From Nitratidesulfovibrio sp. SRB-5 (GTDB taxonomy: Bacteria > Desulfobacterota > Desulfovibrionia > Desulfovibrionales > Desulfovibrionaceae): a DNA stretch of 38,621 nucleotides. Under the pieces are notes generated by a model. The model was not told the DNA's origin. It worked only from the letters and a program-made list of their open reading frames with translations, and made no database searches. Location: positions 1 to 38,621 of the forward strand of contig NZ_JAIOTY010000007.1 of assembly GCF_019931275.1 (NCBI RefSeq), written 5' to 3'. Positions 8,491 through 17,042 of this stretch are shown here, in pieces. Each line of letters begins with the position of its first letter. Position 1 is the stretch's first letter. The translations under genes were made by a program, and so were the position numbers.

Positions 8491-8559
8491 GGCCAGCCAT
8501 GTGTGGAAGACTGGGTCAGCCATGTGCGGACGGGCGCGGCAGCCGTGTGCGCCCATGGG
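8491..8559. repeat. Three direct repeats, 23-bp period (possible operator array)
   Basis: Units begin at 8491, 8514 and 8537. The core CAGCCATGTGYGGA is at 8494-8507 and 8517-8530, and a looser copy (CAGCCGTGTGCG) at 8540-8551. The spacing is exactly 23 bp each time, close to two helical turns. The array ends about 21 bp before the lysR start, in the 219-bp divergent gap with the methyltransferase. Confidence 0.75.
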
Positions 8560-8580
8560 CCGTCCGGTACGGGGAGAAGC

Positions 8581-9546
8581 ATGGAACTCTATCAGTTGCG
8601 CACCTTTGCCGTGGTGGCGGAGACCGGAAACCTGACCCGCGCGGCAGAACGGCTGCACGCCAGCCCGCCCGCCGTCAGCGCGCACATCCGCGCGCTGGAG
8701 GACGAACTGGGGGTGGCCCTGTTCCGGCGCACCCCGCGTGGCATGGAACTGACCGACGCCGGGCGCGACCTGCGCGAGCGGGCGGGCACGGTGCTGGCCG
8801 GGGCCGAGGAATTGCGGGCGCGCGCCCTGGCCCTGCGGGGCGAGCCGGAGGGTGAGGTGACTCTGGCCCTGCACGCGGCCTCGCACCTGTTGCGGGTGGA
8901 CGCGGCGCACGCCCTGCTGCGCCAGTCCGCGCCCCGCGTGCGGCTGCGCCTGTCGCGCGCCATGAGTTGGGAAGTGGTGGCCGACCTGCGGTCAGGCATA
9001 CTGGACGCGGGCTTTCTGTACCTGGCGGATCAGGCCCCGGCAGGTGGGGCAGATGGCGGGGCGGCTGGTGCGCCCGGCGACGTGACCGTGCCGGAAGGGC
9101 TGGCCGTGACGCCGCTGGCCCGGATCGGGCTGCACGTCATCGGCCCGCTGGAATGGGCGGATGCATTGCAATCGGGCACTCTGGCCGAACTGGCGGCCTT
9201 GCCCTGGCTGTGGGTGCCGTGCGAGTGCCCGTTCTGTCCGGTGATGGAGCGATTGTTCGCCACCGTGGGCGTGGAGCCCACCGTGGCCGCCGTGGCCGAG
9301 CAGGAGGACGCCCTGTGCGCCCTTGCCGCCGGAGGGGCCGGGCTGACGGTGATGGTCGAGGCCGAGGCGCGCGCCGCCGTGGCCGAAGGCCGCCTGGCCC
9401 TGCGCGAGAAGCCCGTGGCCCACGTGACGCTTGCCTTCGCGGCGCCCGCCGCACGGGCCGAGGAACCGGCCCTCGTGGCCCTGCGCGGGGCGGTGTGCGC
9501 CGCCTGGGGCGTGGGGAGCGGAAGCGCCGTCCCTACAGCACGCTGA
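8581..9546 (+). CDS. LysR-family transcriptional regulator
   Basis: A 321-aa regulator. The winged HTH occupies residues 1-60 (MELYQLRTFAVVAETGNLTRAAERLHASPPAVSAHI... pattern), followed by the linker helix and an effector-binding domain from about 92. A CECPFC motif (Cys214, Cys216, Cys219) lies in that domain after PWLWVP, which is unusual for LysR proteins and suggests redox or metal sensing. An extra Gly/Ala-rich insert is at about 152-167. GGGGAG lies six bases before the ATG at 8581. The last 14 nt overlap the convergent hemolysin-III gene. Confidence 0.92.
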   Translation: MELYQLRTFAVVAETGNLTRAAERLHASPPAVSAHIRALEDELGVALFRRTPRGMELTDAGRDLRERAGTVLAGAEELRARALALRGEPEGEVTLALHAASHLLRVDAAHALLRQSAPRVRLRLSRAMSWEVVADLRSGILDAGFLYLADQAPAGGADGGAAGAPGDVTVPEGLAVTPLARIGLHVIGPLEWADALQSGTLAELAALPWLWVPCECPFCPVMERLFATVGVEPTVAAVAEQEDALCALAAGGAGLTVMVEAEARAAVAEGRLALREKPVAHVTLAFAAPAARAEEPALVALRGAVCAAWGVGSGSAVPTAR

Positions 9547-10228
9547 CGTAGGAATACATGACCACGAAGTGGCAGAAGCTACCCGCCATCACGAACAGGT
9601 GGAATATCTCGTGGAAGCCGAAGTGCCGGAAGCGGTTGGGGCGCTTCAGCGCGTAGATCACCGCGCCCGCCGAATAGAACGCGCCGCCCGCCACCAGCCA
9701 GGCCAGCGCCCCGGCTTGCAGGTTCATGACCAGCGGGTAGATGCCCACCAGCGCCATCCAGCCCATGCCCAGGTAGATGCCCGTGGACACCCAGCGCGGC
9801 GCGTGCAGCCAGAACACCTTGGTGAAGATGCCCGCCACGGCCACCGCCCATACGCAGCCGAACAGCGACCAGCCCCACGGCCCGCGCAGCGGGATGAGGC
9901 AGATGGGCGTGTAGGTGGCCGCGATGTAGACGAAGATCATGGAATGGTCCACGCGGCGCATCAGGCGCACGCCCCGTTCCGGCAGGGGCAGCCAGTGGTA
10001 CAGGGTGCTGGCCGTGTACAGCAGCACCATGGACACCCCGAAGACGGAAAAGGTCACCACGTGCCACGGCAGCAGGGGCGATGCCGCGCGCACCACCAGC
10101 AGCACCGTGCCCAGCACGGCCAGCAGCGCGCCGATGCAGTGGGTAAGGCCGCTGACCGGGTCGCGCAGGCTGGACACCATGCGGCGCAGCAGCGAGGTGG
10201 GGGGGGATGGGTGCAGGGCTGCGGTCAT
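9533..10228 (-). CDS. Hemolysin III / PAQR-family membrane protein
   Basis: A 231-aa seven-helix inner-membrane protein of the HlyIII (PF03006) family, the bacterial relatives of PAQR receptors. Conserved polar features expected of a zinc site are present: LLYTASTLYHW (Ser...Tyr-His, about 80-90), VDHSMIFVYIAATYTP (Asp-His, about 106-121) and HEIFHLF near the C-terminus (two His). Family members are proposed zinc-dependent amide hydrolases (ceramidase-like); bacterial roles are poorly known and the hemolysin label is historical. AGGAGG lies eight bases before the ATG at 10228. Its 3' end overlaps lysR by 14 nt tail to tail. Confidence 0.9.
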   Translation of the reverse strand: MTAALHPSPPTSLLRRMVSSLRDPVSGLTHCIGALLAVLGTVLLVVRAASPLLPWHVVTFSVFGVSMVLLYTASTLYHWLPLPERGVRLMRRVDHSMIFVYIAATYTPICLIPLRGPWGWSLFGCVWAVAVAGIFTKVFWLHAPRWVSTGIYLGMGWMALVGIYPLVMNLQAGALAWLVAGGAFYSAGAVIYALKRPNRFRHFGFHEIFHLFVMAGSFCHFVVMYSYVSVL

Positions 10229-10379
10229 GGCGGTGTCCTCCTGGGCAGGCGCGGGAGAAAGGCGCGGCACGCGCGGATGGCGGGCTGCATGTGGCGGGCG
10301 GAATGCGCCGCCGCATGGACCTGCATAGCCGGTTTCGGTCCCGCCGTCACGCGGGGGACTGGCGGGGCGGGGCACAGGG

Positions 10380-10410
10380 AACAGGAAAGGAAGGGGCGGA
10401 ATGCCGCCCC
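10380..10410 (-). terminator. Probable terminator after ftsY
   Basis: On the minus strand GGGGCGG-CATT-CCGCCCC (10393-10410) is followed by TTCCTTTCCTGTT, pyrimidine-rich but without a clean T run. A second, competing 11-bp inverted repeat pairs 10394-10404 with 10426-10436. It lies about 80 nt past the ftsY stop. Confidence 0.45.
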
Positions 10411-10491
10411 GCATCGGGGATACGCGCATTCCGCCCGAGGTTGCGATGTGCGGGGCTGTCGACTTTCTGTCGGACCGGTTCGCTGCCGGGC

Positions 10492-11907
10492 CTATTCGTT
10501 GTCCGACCGGCCTTCTTCGCGGCCCACGCCCAGCAGGGCCAGGGCAAAGTCGCCGCCGTCGAAGGGGCGCAGGTCTTCCATCTTTTCGCCAAGGCCCACG
10601 AAGGTGATGGGAATGCCGAACTGCATGGCCACCGCCACCACGATGCCGCCCTTGGCCGTGCCGTCCAGCTTGGTCAGCACGATTTCGTCCACCCCGCAGG
10701 CTTCGTTGAACAGCTTGGTCTGCGACAGGGCGTTCTGCCCGGTGGTGGCGTCGATGACCAGGATGGAGCGGTGCGGCGCGCCGGGGTGCTTGCGCTCCAG
10801 GATCCGGCGGATCTTGTGCAGTTCTTCCATCAGGTTGACCTTGGTGTGCAGGCGGCCCGCCGTGTCCACGAACACGATGTCGTAGCCGCCCGCCAGGGCC
10901 ACGTCCATGGCCTCGAAGGCCACGGCTGCCGGGTCGGACCCGGCGGTCTTGGCGTGAAAGTCCGCCCCCACGCGCTTGGCCCACACTTCCAGCTGCTCGA
11001 TGGCCGCCGCGCGGAAGGTGTCCGCCGCGGCGATGAGCACCTTCTTGCCCTGCATGCGGGCGCGGTGGGCCAGCTTGGCGATGGTGGTGGTCTTGCCCAC
11101 GCCGTTGACGCCGATCATCAGCACCACCTCGGGCGGGGTCACGGCGGCGATGCGGCGCGGCGCGCGGAAGATGTCCTGCAGTTCCTCGCGCAGCAGGTCG
11201 CGGAAGGCGGCGGGATCGTCGGTGCCGGCCTTGCGGGCGCGTTCCTTCAGGCGTCCCGTCAACTGCATGGCGGGCTCGAAGCCCACGTCCGCCATTATCA
11301 GGATTTCTTCCAGCTCTTCCCAGAACGTGTCGTCGATGCGGCCATGCGAGGCCAGCAGTGCGTCGATGCGCCCGGTGATCTGCTCGCGCGTGCGGGCAAG
11401 CCCCTCGGTCAGCTTCAGGAACAGGCGGTTGCGTTCGTCCTCCTCGTCTTCAAGGTCAAGGGCAAGCGCCAGCCGGTATTGCAGTTCGGAGCGGAAGTCG
11501 CCCACGTAGCGGTAGTCCATGGCGGCAAGCCAGCGCCGGAAGTCGGCGATGAAGGCTTCGGCCTCGGCCTCCGGGGTTTCCAGCGCGGCGAACAGGAAGC
11601 GCAGCCGTTCCCACAGCGTGTCGTCCGCCTCGTCCACGCCGGTCAGCACGTGGCCCAGCCACACCGAAAGGCGCGGCTCGGACTGGCGCAGGGCGCGGGC
11701 AAGCTCCGCCCGCCAGGGGGCGTCCTGTGCGCCGGGCGCGCCGGGGCTTGCCGGAATGTCGGGTGCGCCGGGGACTGCCGGTTCCGGCGTTGCGGCGGCC
11801 TCCTGCGGCGCGGCTGCCGATGGGGTTGCCGATGCGTTTGGCGCTGCCGTGGGCGCATCCGGCTCGCGGGGCGTCCACAATTTCTTGATGGCGCTGAAGA
11901 AACCCAT
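10492..11907 (-). CDS. ftsY: Signal recognition particle receptor FtsY
   Basis: A 471-aa SRP-GTPase that receives ribosome-SRP complexes at the inner membrane. Residues 1-10 (MGFFSAIKKL) form the short amphipathic membrane-targeting helix, followed by an Ala/Pro linker (15-62) and a helical A domain (63-170). The NG domain runs from about 171. G1 is GVNGVGKT (266-273), G3 DTAGR (348-352), G4 TKLDG (412-416) and G5 GLGE (438-441). GGAGG lies seven bases before the ATG at 11907. The helical region between linker and N domain is longer than a minimal FtsY but not extraordinary for this group. It is a single gene, divergent from the histidine kinase. Confidence 0.97.
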   Translation of the reverse strand: MGFFSAIKKLWTPREPDAPTAAPNASATPSAAAPQEAAATPEPAVPGAPDIPASPGAPGAQDAPWRAELARALRQSEPRLSVWLGHVLTGVDEADDTLWERLRFLFAALETPEAEAEAFIADFRRWLAAMDYRYVGDFRSELQYRLALALDLEDEEDERNRLFLKLTEGLARTREQITGRIDALLASHGRIDDTFWEELEEILIMADVGFEPAMQLTGRLKERARKAGTDDPAAFRDLLREELQDIFRAPRRIAAVTPPEVVLMIGVNGVGKTTTIAKLAHRARMQGKKVLIAAADTFRAAAIEQLEVWAKRVGADFHAKTAGSDPAAVAFEAMDVALAGGYDIVFVDTAGRLHTKVNLMEELHKIRRILERKHPGAPHRSILVIDATTGQNALSQTKLFNEACGVDEIVLTKLDGTAKGGIVVAVAMQFGIPITFVGLGEKMEDLRPFDGGDFALALLGVGREEGRSDNE

Positions 11908-12174
11908 ATGTCGTCCTCCAGATGCGGGGGATGTGGCGGTGAGATGCGTCGGTGCGGACCGTGGAGCCCGGGGGCCGTGTCCGTCCCGTCGGACCGGGTG
12001 CGGGGGGCTGCCGGTCACGGGGCCGCCACAACTTTGCCCAGAACCCCCGGCGAGTCAAGGCGGGCAGGGTGCGGGGCGCCCCCGGCGGAGCCCCGCACCG
12101 GCTGGCCGGGCACAAGGGGGCAGCCAGTCCCCGCCCGGAATCGCATTTCCGCCCCATCCATCGTCCTGCCGCTC

Positions 12175-12203
12175 TTTCCATCGCCTGGAGCATCGTGTAC
12201 GCT
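12175..12203 (+). promoter_or_regulatory. Possible promoter of the histidine kinase gene
   Basis: TTTCCA (12175-12180), a 17-bp spacer, TACGCT (12198-12203). This would give a leader of about 100 nt. The match is modest. The remainder of the 403-bp ftsY/kinase gap (11908-12310) shows nothing else I can support. Confidence 0.3.
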
Positions 12204-12310
12204 GCCGTAAACCGGAAGGCCGATGTGCCGCCGCCCGCCCCGCGCCCCGCATGGGGTGCCGCGCGCGGGCCGGGCCCTTCCGAGACCGGCGACGGGGACA
12301 TGACGCGCGC

Positions 12311-14626
12311 ATGAGCAACACCACCGCCAGCAAAGGAATCTCCGTCCCGGACATCATCAAGGGGCGTTCGCTGTCGCGCGACCTCACCGTGAGCCTCGTG
12401 GTGATGGTGCTGGTGGTGGTGGCGGCGCTGTTCTCGTTCGTCTACGTGCAGATTTCGCGCGACATGCTGCACGAGGTGGACCGCAAGGCCGACGAATACA
12501 TCACCCGCCTGGCCGACATCCTGTCCATTCCCATGTGGAACTTCGACGCGCGCACCATGGACCAGATCGGTTCGGTGTTCGCGCAGTACGAACTGATCAA
12601 CGAAATCCACATCGAGGACGCCCAGGGCAATACCCTGTTCCGGGTGCGCAAGGGCGCGGACGCCGACGCCACCGTGTTTCGCGAACGGGCCGTGCGCTTC
12701 GAGTCGGAAGTCATTGGCCGGGTGTCCATGGTGGTCACCCTGCAAGAGTACCGGCGCAGCCTGGAGCGGCTGCTGAAGGCCAGCGCCCTTATCATGGGCA
12801 GCGTGCTGGTGGTGCTGCTGGCTTCCACCGGGATGCTGCTGCGCGTGTTTCTGCGCCGCCCGCTGGAGGCGCTGCGATCCGGCATGGACCAGATAGCCAG
12901 GGGCGATTTTGCCTACGACATGGGGTCCATCGCCCATGCCGAACTGGCCCAGATCGCCGAGAATTTTTCGCGCATGTGCAGCCAGGTGGAGCAGCGCGAA
13001 AACGAACTGCACGCCATCAACACCAAGTTGCAGGACGAGATACAAAGCCGCCGCCAGACGGAACTGGCCCTGCGCGCCAGCGAGGAACGCTACGCCCTGG
13101 TGGTGGGCGGCACCAGCGACGGCATCTGGGACTGGGATCTCGTCACCAACACCGTCTATTTTTCGCCGCGCTGGAAATCCATCATCGGCTACGAAGACCA
13201 CGAAGTGCCCAACCGGCTGGAAGAGTGGAAGGTGCGGGTGCACCCCGACGACCTGGATGTCGTGCTGCACGCCCACGACGACTACCTTGCCCGCCGCGTG
13301 CCCGAGTTTCAGGTGGAATACCGCATGCGCCACAAGGACGACAGCTACCGCTGGATCCTGGGGCGCGGCGCGGCCCTGTGGGACGTCAACGGGGTGCCCG
13401 TGCGCATGGCCGGGGCCCATACCGACATCACCACCCGCAAGGAAGTGGAGCAGGAACTGCGCGAGGCCAAGAACAACCTCGACAACATCCTGAACGCCAT
13501 GCCCTCGATCATCGTGGGGGTTGACCAGTCCGGCAGCATCACCCTGTGGAACCGCACGGCGGAACGCGTCACCAGCCTGTCGCGCGACGCAGTGCTCGGT
13601 CGCCCCGTGGGCGAGGCCCTGCCCGACTTCGGCTTTCTGCTGGACGAAATCCGCCGGTCCATCGCCGAGGGCGGCACCATTGCGCTGGACAAGACGCCCG
13701 TGCCCGGTCCCGGGGTCACCCGCTACTTCGACATCGTCATCTACCCCGTGGTTTCGCGGGGCAGCTTTGGCGCCGTGGTGCGCCTGGACGACACCACCGG
13801 ACGCATCCGCATCGAGGAGATGATGGTGCAGACCGAAAAGATGTTGTCGGTGGGCGGGCTTGCGGCGGGCATGGCGCACGAGATCAACAACCCCCTCGGC
13901 GGCATCCTGCAAGGGGCGCAGAACATCCAGCGCAGGCTGGACCCGGACTTCGCTCCCAACGTGGTGGCGGCTGAAGAGTCGGGCTGCTCCATGGATTCCA
14001 TCCGGGGCTACCTGGACCGCCGGGGCATCCTGCGTTTTCTGGAAGGCATCCGCGAATCGGGCAACCGCGCGGCCAACATCGTGTCCAACATGCTGGAATT
14101 CAGCCGCCGCAGCGAATCGCGCTGGCAGCGGGTGTCGCTGCCCTATCTGGTGGACCGCACTCTGGAACTGGCGGCCAACGACTACGACCTGAAGAAGAAG
14201 TACGACTTCCGGCACATCGACATCGTGCGCGACTTTGCCGCAGACCTGCCCGACCTGCCCTGCATGCCCACCGAAATCGAGCAGGTGCTGCTGAACCTGT
14301 TCAAGAACGCCGCCCAGGCCATGCACCTGCGCGGCGACAGGCCCGACCCGCCGCGCATCTCGGTAAGCCTGCGCCACGAAGGCGGCATGCTGCGCATTGA
14401 TGTGGCCGACAACGGCCCCGGCATGGAAGAGGAGGTGCGGCGCAGGGTGTTCGAGCCGTTCTTCACCACCAAGAGCGTGGGCGAGGGGACGGGCCTGGGG
14501 CTTTCGGTGTCGTACTTCATCATCACCACCAACCACGGCGGCACCTTTACCGTGGAATCCGAGCCGGGCCGGGGCACCGTGTTCACCCTGCGGTTGCCGG
14601 TGGATCAGCGCCACGTGACGACGTAG
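12311..14626 (+). CDS. Membrane sensor histidine kinase with two PAS domains
   Basis: A 771-aa kinase. TM1 lies at about 26-47 and TM2 at about 157-180, with a periplasmic sensor domain of about 110 residues between them containing SIPMWNFDA (72-80). HAMP follows (181-235), then a coiled coil, PAS1 with PAC (about 253-380), PAS2 (about 388-500), a HisKA-type dimerisation domain with phospho-acceptor His523 in AAGMAHEINNPLGG, and an HATPase domain with N box LNLFKNAAQAM (661-671), G1 DNGPGM (700-705) and G2 GEGTGLGL (724-731). The helix after the His is lengthened (540-600), a known subfamily trait. No receiver domain or response-regulator gene is adjacent, so it is an orphan kinase. The start at 12311 lacks a good Shine-Dalgarno. 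It ends at a clear terminator. Confidence 0.92.
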   Translation: MSNTTASKGISVPDIIKGRSLSRDLTVSLVVMVLVVVAALFSFVYVQISRDMLHEVDRKADEYITRLADILSIPMWNFDARTMDQIGSVFAQYELINEIHIEDAQGNTLFRVRKGADADATVFRERAVRFESEVIGRVSMVVTLQEYRRSLERLLKASALIMGSVLVVLLASTGMLLRVFLRRPLEALRSGMDQIARGDFAYDMGSIAHAELAQIAENFSRMCSQVEQRENELHAINTKLQDEIQSRRQTELALRASEERYALVVGGTSDGIWDWDLVTNTVYFSPRWKSIIGYEDHEVPNRLEEWKVRVHPDDLDVVLHAHDDYLARRVPEFQVEYRMRHKDDSYRWILGRGAALWDVNGVPVRMAGAHTDITTRKEVEQELREAKNNLDNILNAMPSIIVGVDQSGSITLWNRTAERVTSLSRDAVLGRPVGEALPDFGFLLDEIRRSIAEGGTIALDKTPVPGPGVTRYFDIVIYPVVSRGSFGAVVRLDDTTGRIRIEEMMVQTEKMLSVGGLAAGMAHEINNPLGGILQGAQNIQRRLDPDFAPNVVAAEESGCSMDSIRGYLDRRGILRFLEGIRESGNRAANIVSNMLEFSRRSESRWQRVSLPYLVDRTLELAANDYDLKKKYDFRHIDIVRDFAADLPDLPCMPTEIEQVLLNLFKNAAQAMHLRGDRPDPPRISVSLRHEGGMLRIDVADNGPGMEEEVRRRVFEPFFTTKSVGEGTGLGLSVSYFIITTNHGGTFTVESEPGRGTVFTLRLPVDQRHVTT

Positions 14627-14660
14627 GGTCTGCCTCTGCATTCTCCCCCGGCTTTTTGTT

Positions 14661-14689
14661 GACGCCGCGCCGCAAGCGCGGCGTTTTTG
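14661..14689 (+). terminator. Intrinsic terminator of the histidine kinase gene
   Basis: Arms 14663-14670 and 14676-14683 (CGCCGCGC / GCGCGGCG), loop CGCAA, followed directly by TTTTT (14684-14688), 37 nt after the stop. Confidence 0.88.
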
Positions 14690-15009
14690 CGCGGTGCCAG
14701 CCGGAGGCGGGCGTCTTCGGCTGCCCCGCCCGGCGCTTTCTGCCCCCTGTGCCTTCTCCCCCCCTGCCCTGTCCGCGTCCTGTCCGGGCCATGCCGCAAA
14801 AGGCCGCGGAGCCGCGCCCCCCAACACCTTCCTGCTTGCCATCACAGGCAAATGTTTCTAAGTGATTCCGCTCGGCACTGCACGATGTGGACAAGGGCGG
14901 CCAACAGCCGCCCGCCTTTGGCGCGCGAGGGAACGCGGCCCGGTTTCGGGCGGCGTGCGCGCCGGGTTGTCGCACGGCCATTTCCGGCCGCATGCATATC
15001 GGAGGCACT
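14690..15009. other. Leader region of the FadL-like gene
   Basis: 320 bp between the kinase terminator and the porin gene. It contains a perfect 7-bp hairpin with a 5-nt loop (14895-14901 / 14907-14913) followed by GCCTTTGG, which could be a weak attenuator. I see no gene; the longer open frames are shadows. No promoter is convincing. Confidence 0.45.
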
Positions 15010-16233
15010 GTGTTCCGTGTTCTTCTGGCCGCGCTGCTCTGCGTCGCGGCATGGTCTCCTTTTGCCGAAGCCGCGGGCTTCGCCATGTACGAATTCAGCG
15101 CGCGGGGCAACGCACTGGGCGGCGCCATGACGGCGCGCCGGGCCGACCCTTCGTCCATCGCCTTCAACCCCGCCCTGGTCACCCAGCTGGAGGGCACGCA
15201 AACCCTGGCCGGGGTCACCGTTGTGGCGCCGCAGGTGACCGCAGACGTCAACGGAGGTTCCACGGATACCGAATCCAACATGTGGACCATTCCGCACGCC
15301 TACGCCACCACCCAGATCAACGACAACCTGTTTCTGGGCGTGGGCACCTTCTCGCGCTTCGGCCTGGGCACGGAATACCCGTCCGGCTGGGCGGGCCGCA
15401 CCGAATTGCAGTCGGTGAACATCCAGTCCATGTCGGTGAACCCGGTGCTGGGCGTGCGCCACGGCGATTTTGCGTTCGGCTTCGGCGTCGAGGCCATGTG
15501 GTTCGAGTATGACCAGAAGAAGGCCATCACCCCCATGCCCGGCGCGGATATCGACGGGCGGGTCAAGGGTGACGCCACCGGCCTCGGCCTGAACGGCGGC
15601 GCCTGGTGGAAGGCCACCGACAGCGTGGCCCTGGGGGCCAGCTTCCGCACGCCCATCAAGCAAAAACTTGAAGGCCGGGCCACCTTCGACAAGAACGGCG
15701 CGGCCCTGCCCGGCATGTTCAACGACACCGATGCCGAAGGCTCCGTGACCCTGCCCGGCGAAGTGCGCGTGGGCGTGGCGTGGGAGCCGGACAACCGCTG
15801 GAGCGTGGCCGTGGACGTGACCCGCACCTTCTGGAGCAGCTACGACGAGTTGCGCATCGGCTACGGCGATCCGCTGGCCCCCGGCGTGACCGAAAGCCTG
15901 AAGACCACAGAATGGCGCGACGTGTGGCGGCTGGGCCTTGGCGTGGAATACCGCCTGACCGACATGGTGGACCTGCGCGCGGGCTACGTCTACGACTGCG
16001 AACCCGTGAACCCCGACCATCTCGACTTTCTGGTGCCCGCCAACGACCGCCAGTTGTACAGCGTGGGCGTGGGCCTGCATGACGGGCCGTGGCGGGTGGA
16101 CGTTTCGTACACCTATTTGTGGATCAAGGGGCGCGACGGCGAGGTGCGCAGCGATGACGGCACCGTGTACGACGTGCGCTTCCATGATGGGGATGCGCAT
16201 CTCGTTGGGCTTTCCGCGGGCTGGGAATTCTAG
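15010..16233 (+). CDS. OmpP1/FadL-family outer-membrane protein
   Basis: A 407-aa precursor of a beta-barrel that carries hydrophobic compounds across the outer membrane. The signal peptide (about MFRVLLAALLCVAAWSPFAEA) is cleaved before AGFAMYEFSARGNALGGA, the family-typical N-terminus, and NPALVTQLEG supplies the NPA motif of the plug region. The rest alternates beta strands and ends in aromatic Phe, GLSAGWEF, as outer-membrane barrels do. The start is either GTG at 15010, with GGAGG four bases upstream, or ATG at 14992, in frame but without a ribosome site; I prefer 15010. The substrate is unknown; long-chain fatty acids or aromatic hydrocarbons are family possibilities. Confidence 0.9.
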   Translation: MFRVLLAALLCVAAWSPFAEAAGFAMYEFSARGNALGGAMTARRADPSSIAFNPALVTQLEGTQTLAGVTVVAPQVTADVNGGSTDTESNMWTIPHAYATTQINDNLFLGVGTFSRFGLGTEYPSGWAGRTELQSVNIQSMSVNPVLGVRHGDFAFGFGVEAMWFEYDQKKAITPMPGADIDGRVKGDATGLGLNGGAWWKATDSVALGASFRTPIKQKLEGRATFDKNGAALPGMFNDTDAEGSVTLPGEVRVGVAWEPDNRWSVAVDVTRTFWSSYDELRIGYGDPLAPGVTESLKTTEWRDVWRLGLGVEYRLTDMVDLRAGYVYDCEPVNPDHLDFLVPANDRQLYSVGVGLHDGPWRVDVSYTYLWIKGRDGEVRSDDGTVYDVRFHDGDAHLVGLSAGWEF

Positions 16234-16421
16234 GCGGCGCCGACACAAGGGCCTTTTTGTTTCTGCCGTCGTCAGGCCGCCTTTTCATTCCGGTCGAGTA
16301 CGAAAAGAGTACGCGTTGCGGTCGCCATCCGTAAGGCTCTCAAGCTCGCCTGACGGCTGCCGCACTCCCTTCATGAAAAGCCGGTCTTCCTCGGCAGGAA
16401 ACAAAAAATCCTCTTGTGCCG

Positions 16422-16440
16422 ACACCGCCTTCGGCGGTGT
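16422..16440 (+). terminator. Hairpin after the FadL-like gene
   Basis: A perfect 8-bp stem (ACACCGCC / GGCGGTGT) with a TTC loop followed by GCTTTAG. It lies about 190 nt after the porin stop. The T run is short, so it is a candidate only. The rest of 16234-16469 shows no gene. Confidence 0.4.
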
Positions 16441-16469
16441 GCTTTAGCGGTGCTGGTTAAATACGTTCG

Positions 16470-16510
16470 AAAATGCAAAGGGGAGGAACCGCGAGGTTCC
16501 TCCCCTTTGC
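16470..16510 (-). terminator. Intrinsic terminator of the helicase operon
   Basis: A perfect 16-bp stem (16475-16490 / 16495-16510) with a GCGA loop. On the minus strand it is followed by ATTTTCG. It lies 38 nt after the stop of the 164-aa gene. Confidence 0.85.
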
Positions 16511-16547
16511 CGTATCGTGGGGGCAAGTGGCCGATTGCGGCCCGAGC

Positions 16548-17042
16548 CTAGATCAGCTTGTCGAAGATCAGCTTGTACGTGGCGCGGATGTGCAGGGCCA
16601 GGCGCAGGCGCAGGGTCTTGGCCTCGGCATCGCCCAGCGACAGCAGGGAAACCAGGTGGTGGGCCGCCTCGGAGAAGTCGGTATCGCCCTTGTGCTCCAG
16701 CATGCCCACGTAGCCGCGCACCTTTTCGGTCAGCGCGGTGGCCTCCTGACGGGCGGCATTGCGCGTGGGCGCCTGCTGGAAGCGTTCCAGGAACGTTTCG
16801 AAGATCACCTCGAAGTCGTCCGGGAACGACCTGCGCAGGGCCAGCCGCCACAGGGCGATGAACAGGGCCCGCAGATCCTGCAACGCGCGTTTGCGCCGCA
16901 TGAACTGCATGCGCCCGATACCCATGGCGTCGATTTCCGGCGTGAAGTCGAAGGAATCGAGCAGGGCGGCGAAGTTGTCCAGAACCTCGTCGACGGTATA
17001 GGCGGGCGATGCGCTCATGCCCGGCAGCGGCCCGGCGCTCAT
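16548..17042 (-). CDS. Hypothetical protein coupled to the DEAD-box helicase
   Basis: A 164-aa, largely helical soluble protein. Its ATG (17042-17040) overlaps the helicase TGA as ATGA, so translation is coupled; a second in-frame ATG lies eight codons on. There is no signal peptide or membrane segment. Basic and aromatic helices such as MQFMRRKRALQDLRALFIALWRLALRR (about 46-72, written here in part from positions 46-65) suggest an RNA or protein surface. I recognise no domain. Coupling to the helicase implies matched amounts and a possible physical partnership. It ends the operon just before the terminator at 16470-16510. Confidence 0.85.
   Translation of the reverse strand: MSAGPLPGMSASPAYTVDEVLDNFAALLDSFDFTPEIDAMGIGRMQFMRRKRALQDLRALFIALWRLALRRSFPDDFEVIFETFLERFQQAPTRNAARQEATALTEKVRGYVGMLEHKGDTDFSEAAHHLVSLLSLGDAEAKTLRLRLALHIRATYKLIFDKLI

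Noticed and set aside
11456-14851. 1131-codon open frame on the minus strand
   Set aside because: It is antisense to the histidine kinase, whose domains are unmistakable. The His/Gln/Val-rich translation is typical of a shadow frame.
5141-16233. Acyl-CoA ligase and FadL-type porin as one fatty-acid uptake operon
   Set aside because: They lie 8 kb apart, on opposite strands, with unrelated genes between. Joint function is possible but not shown by layout.
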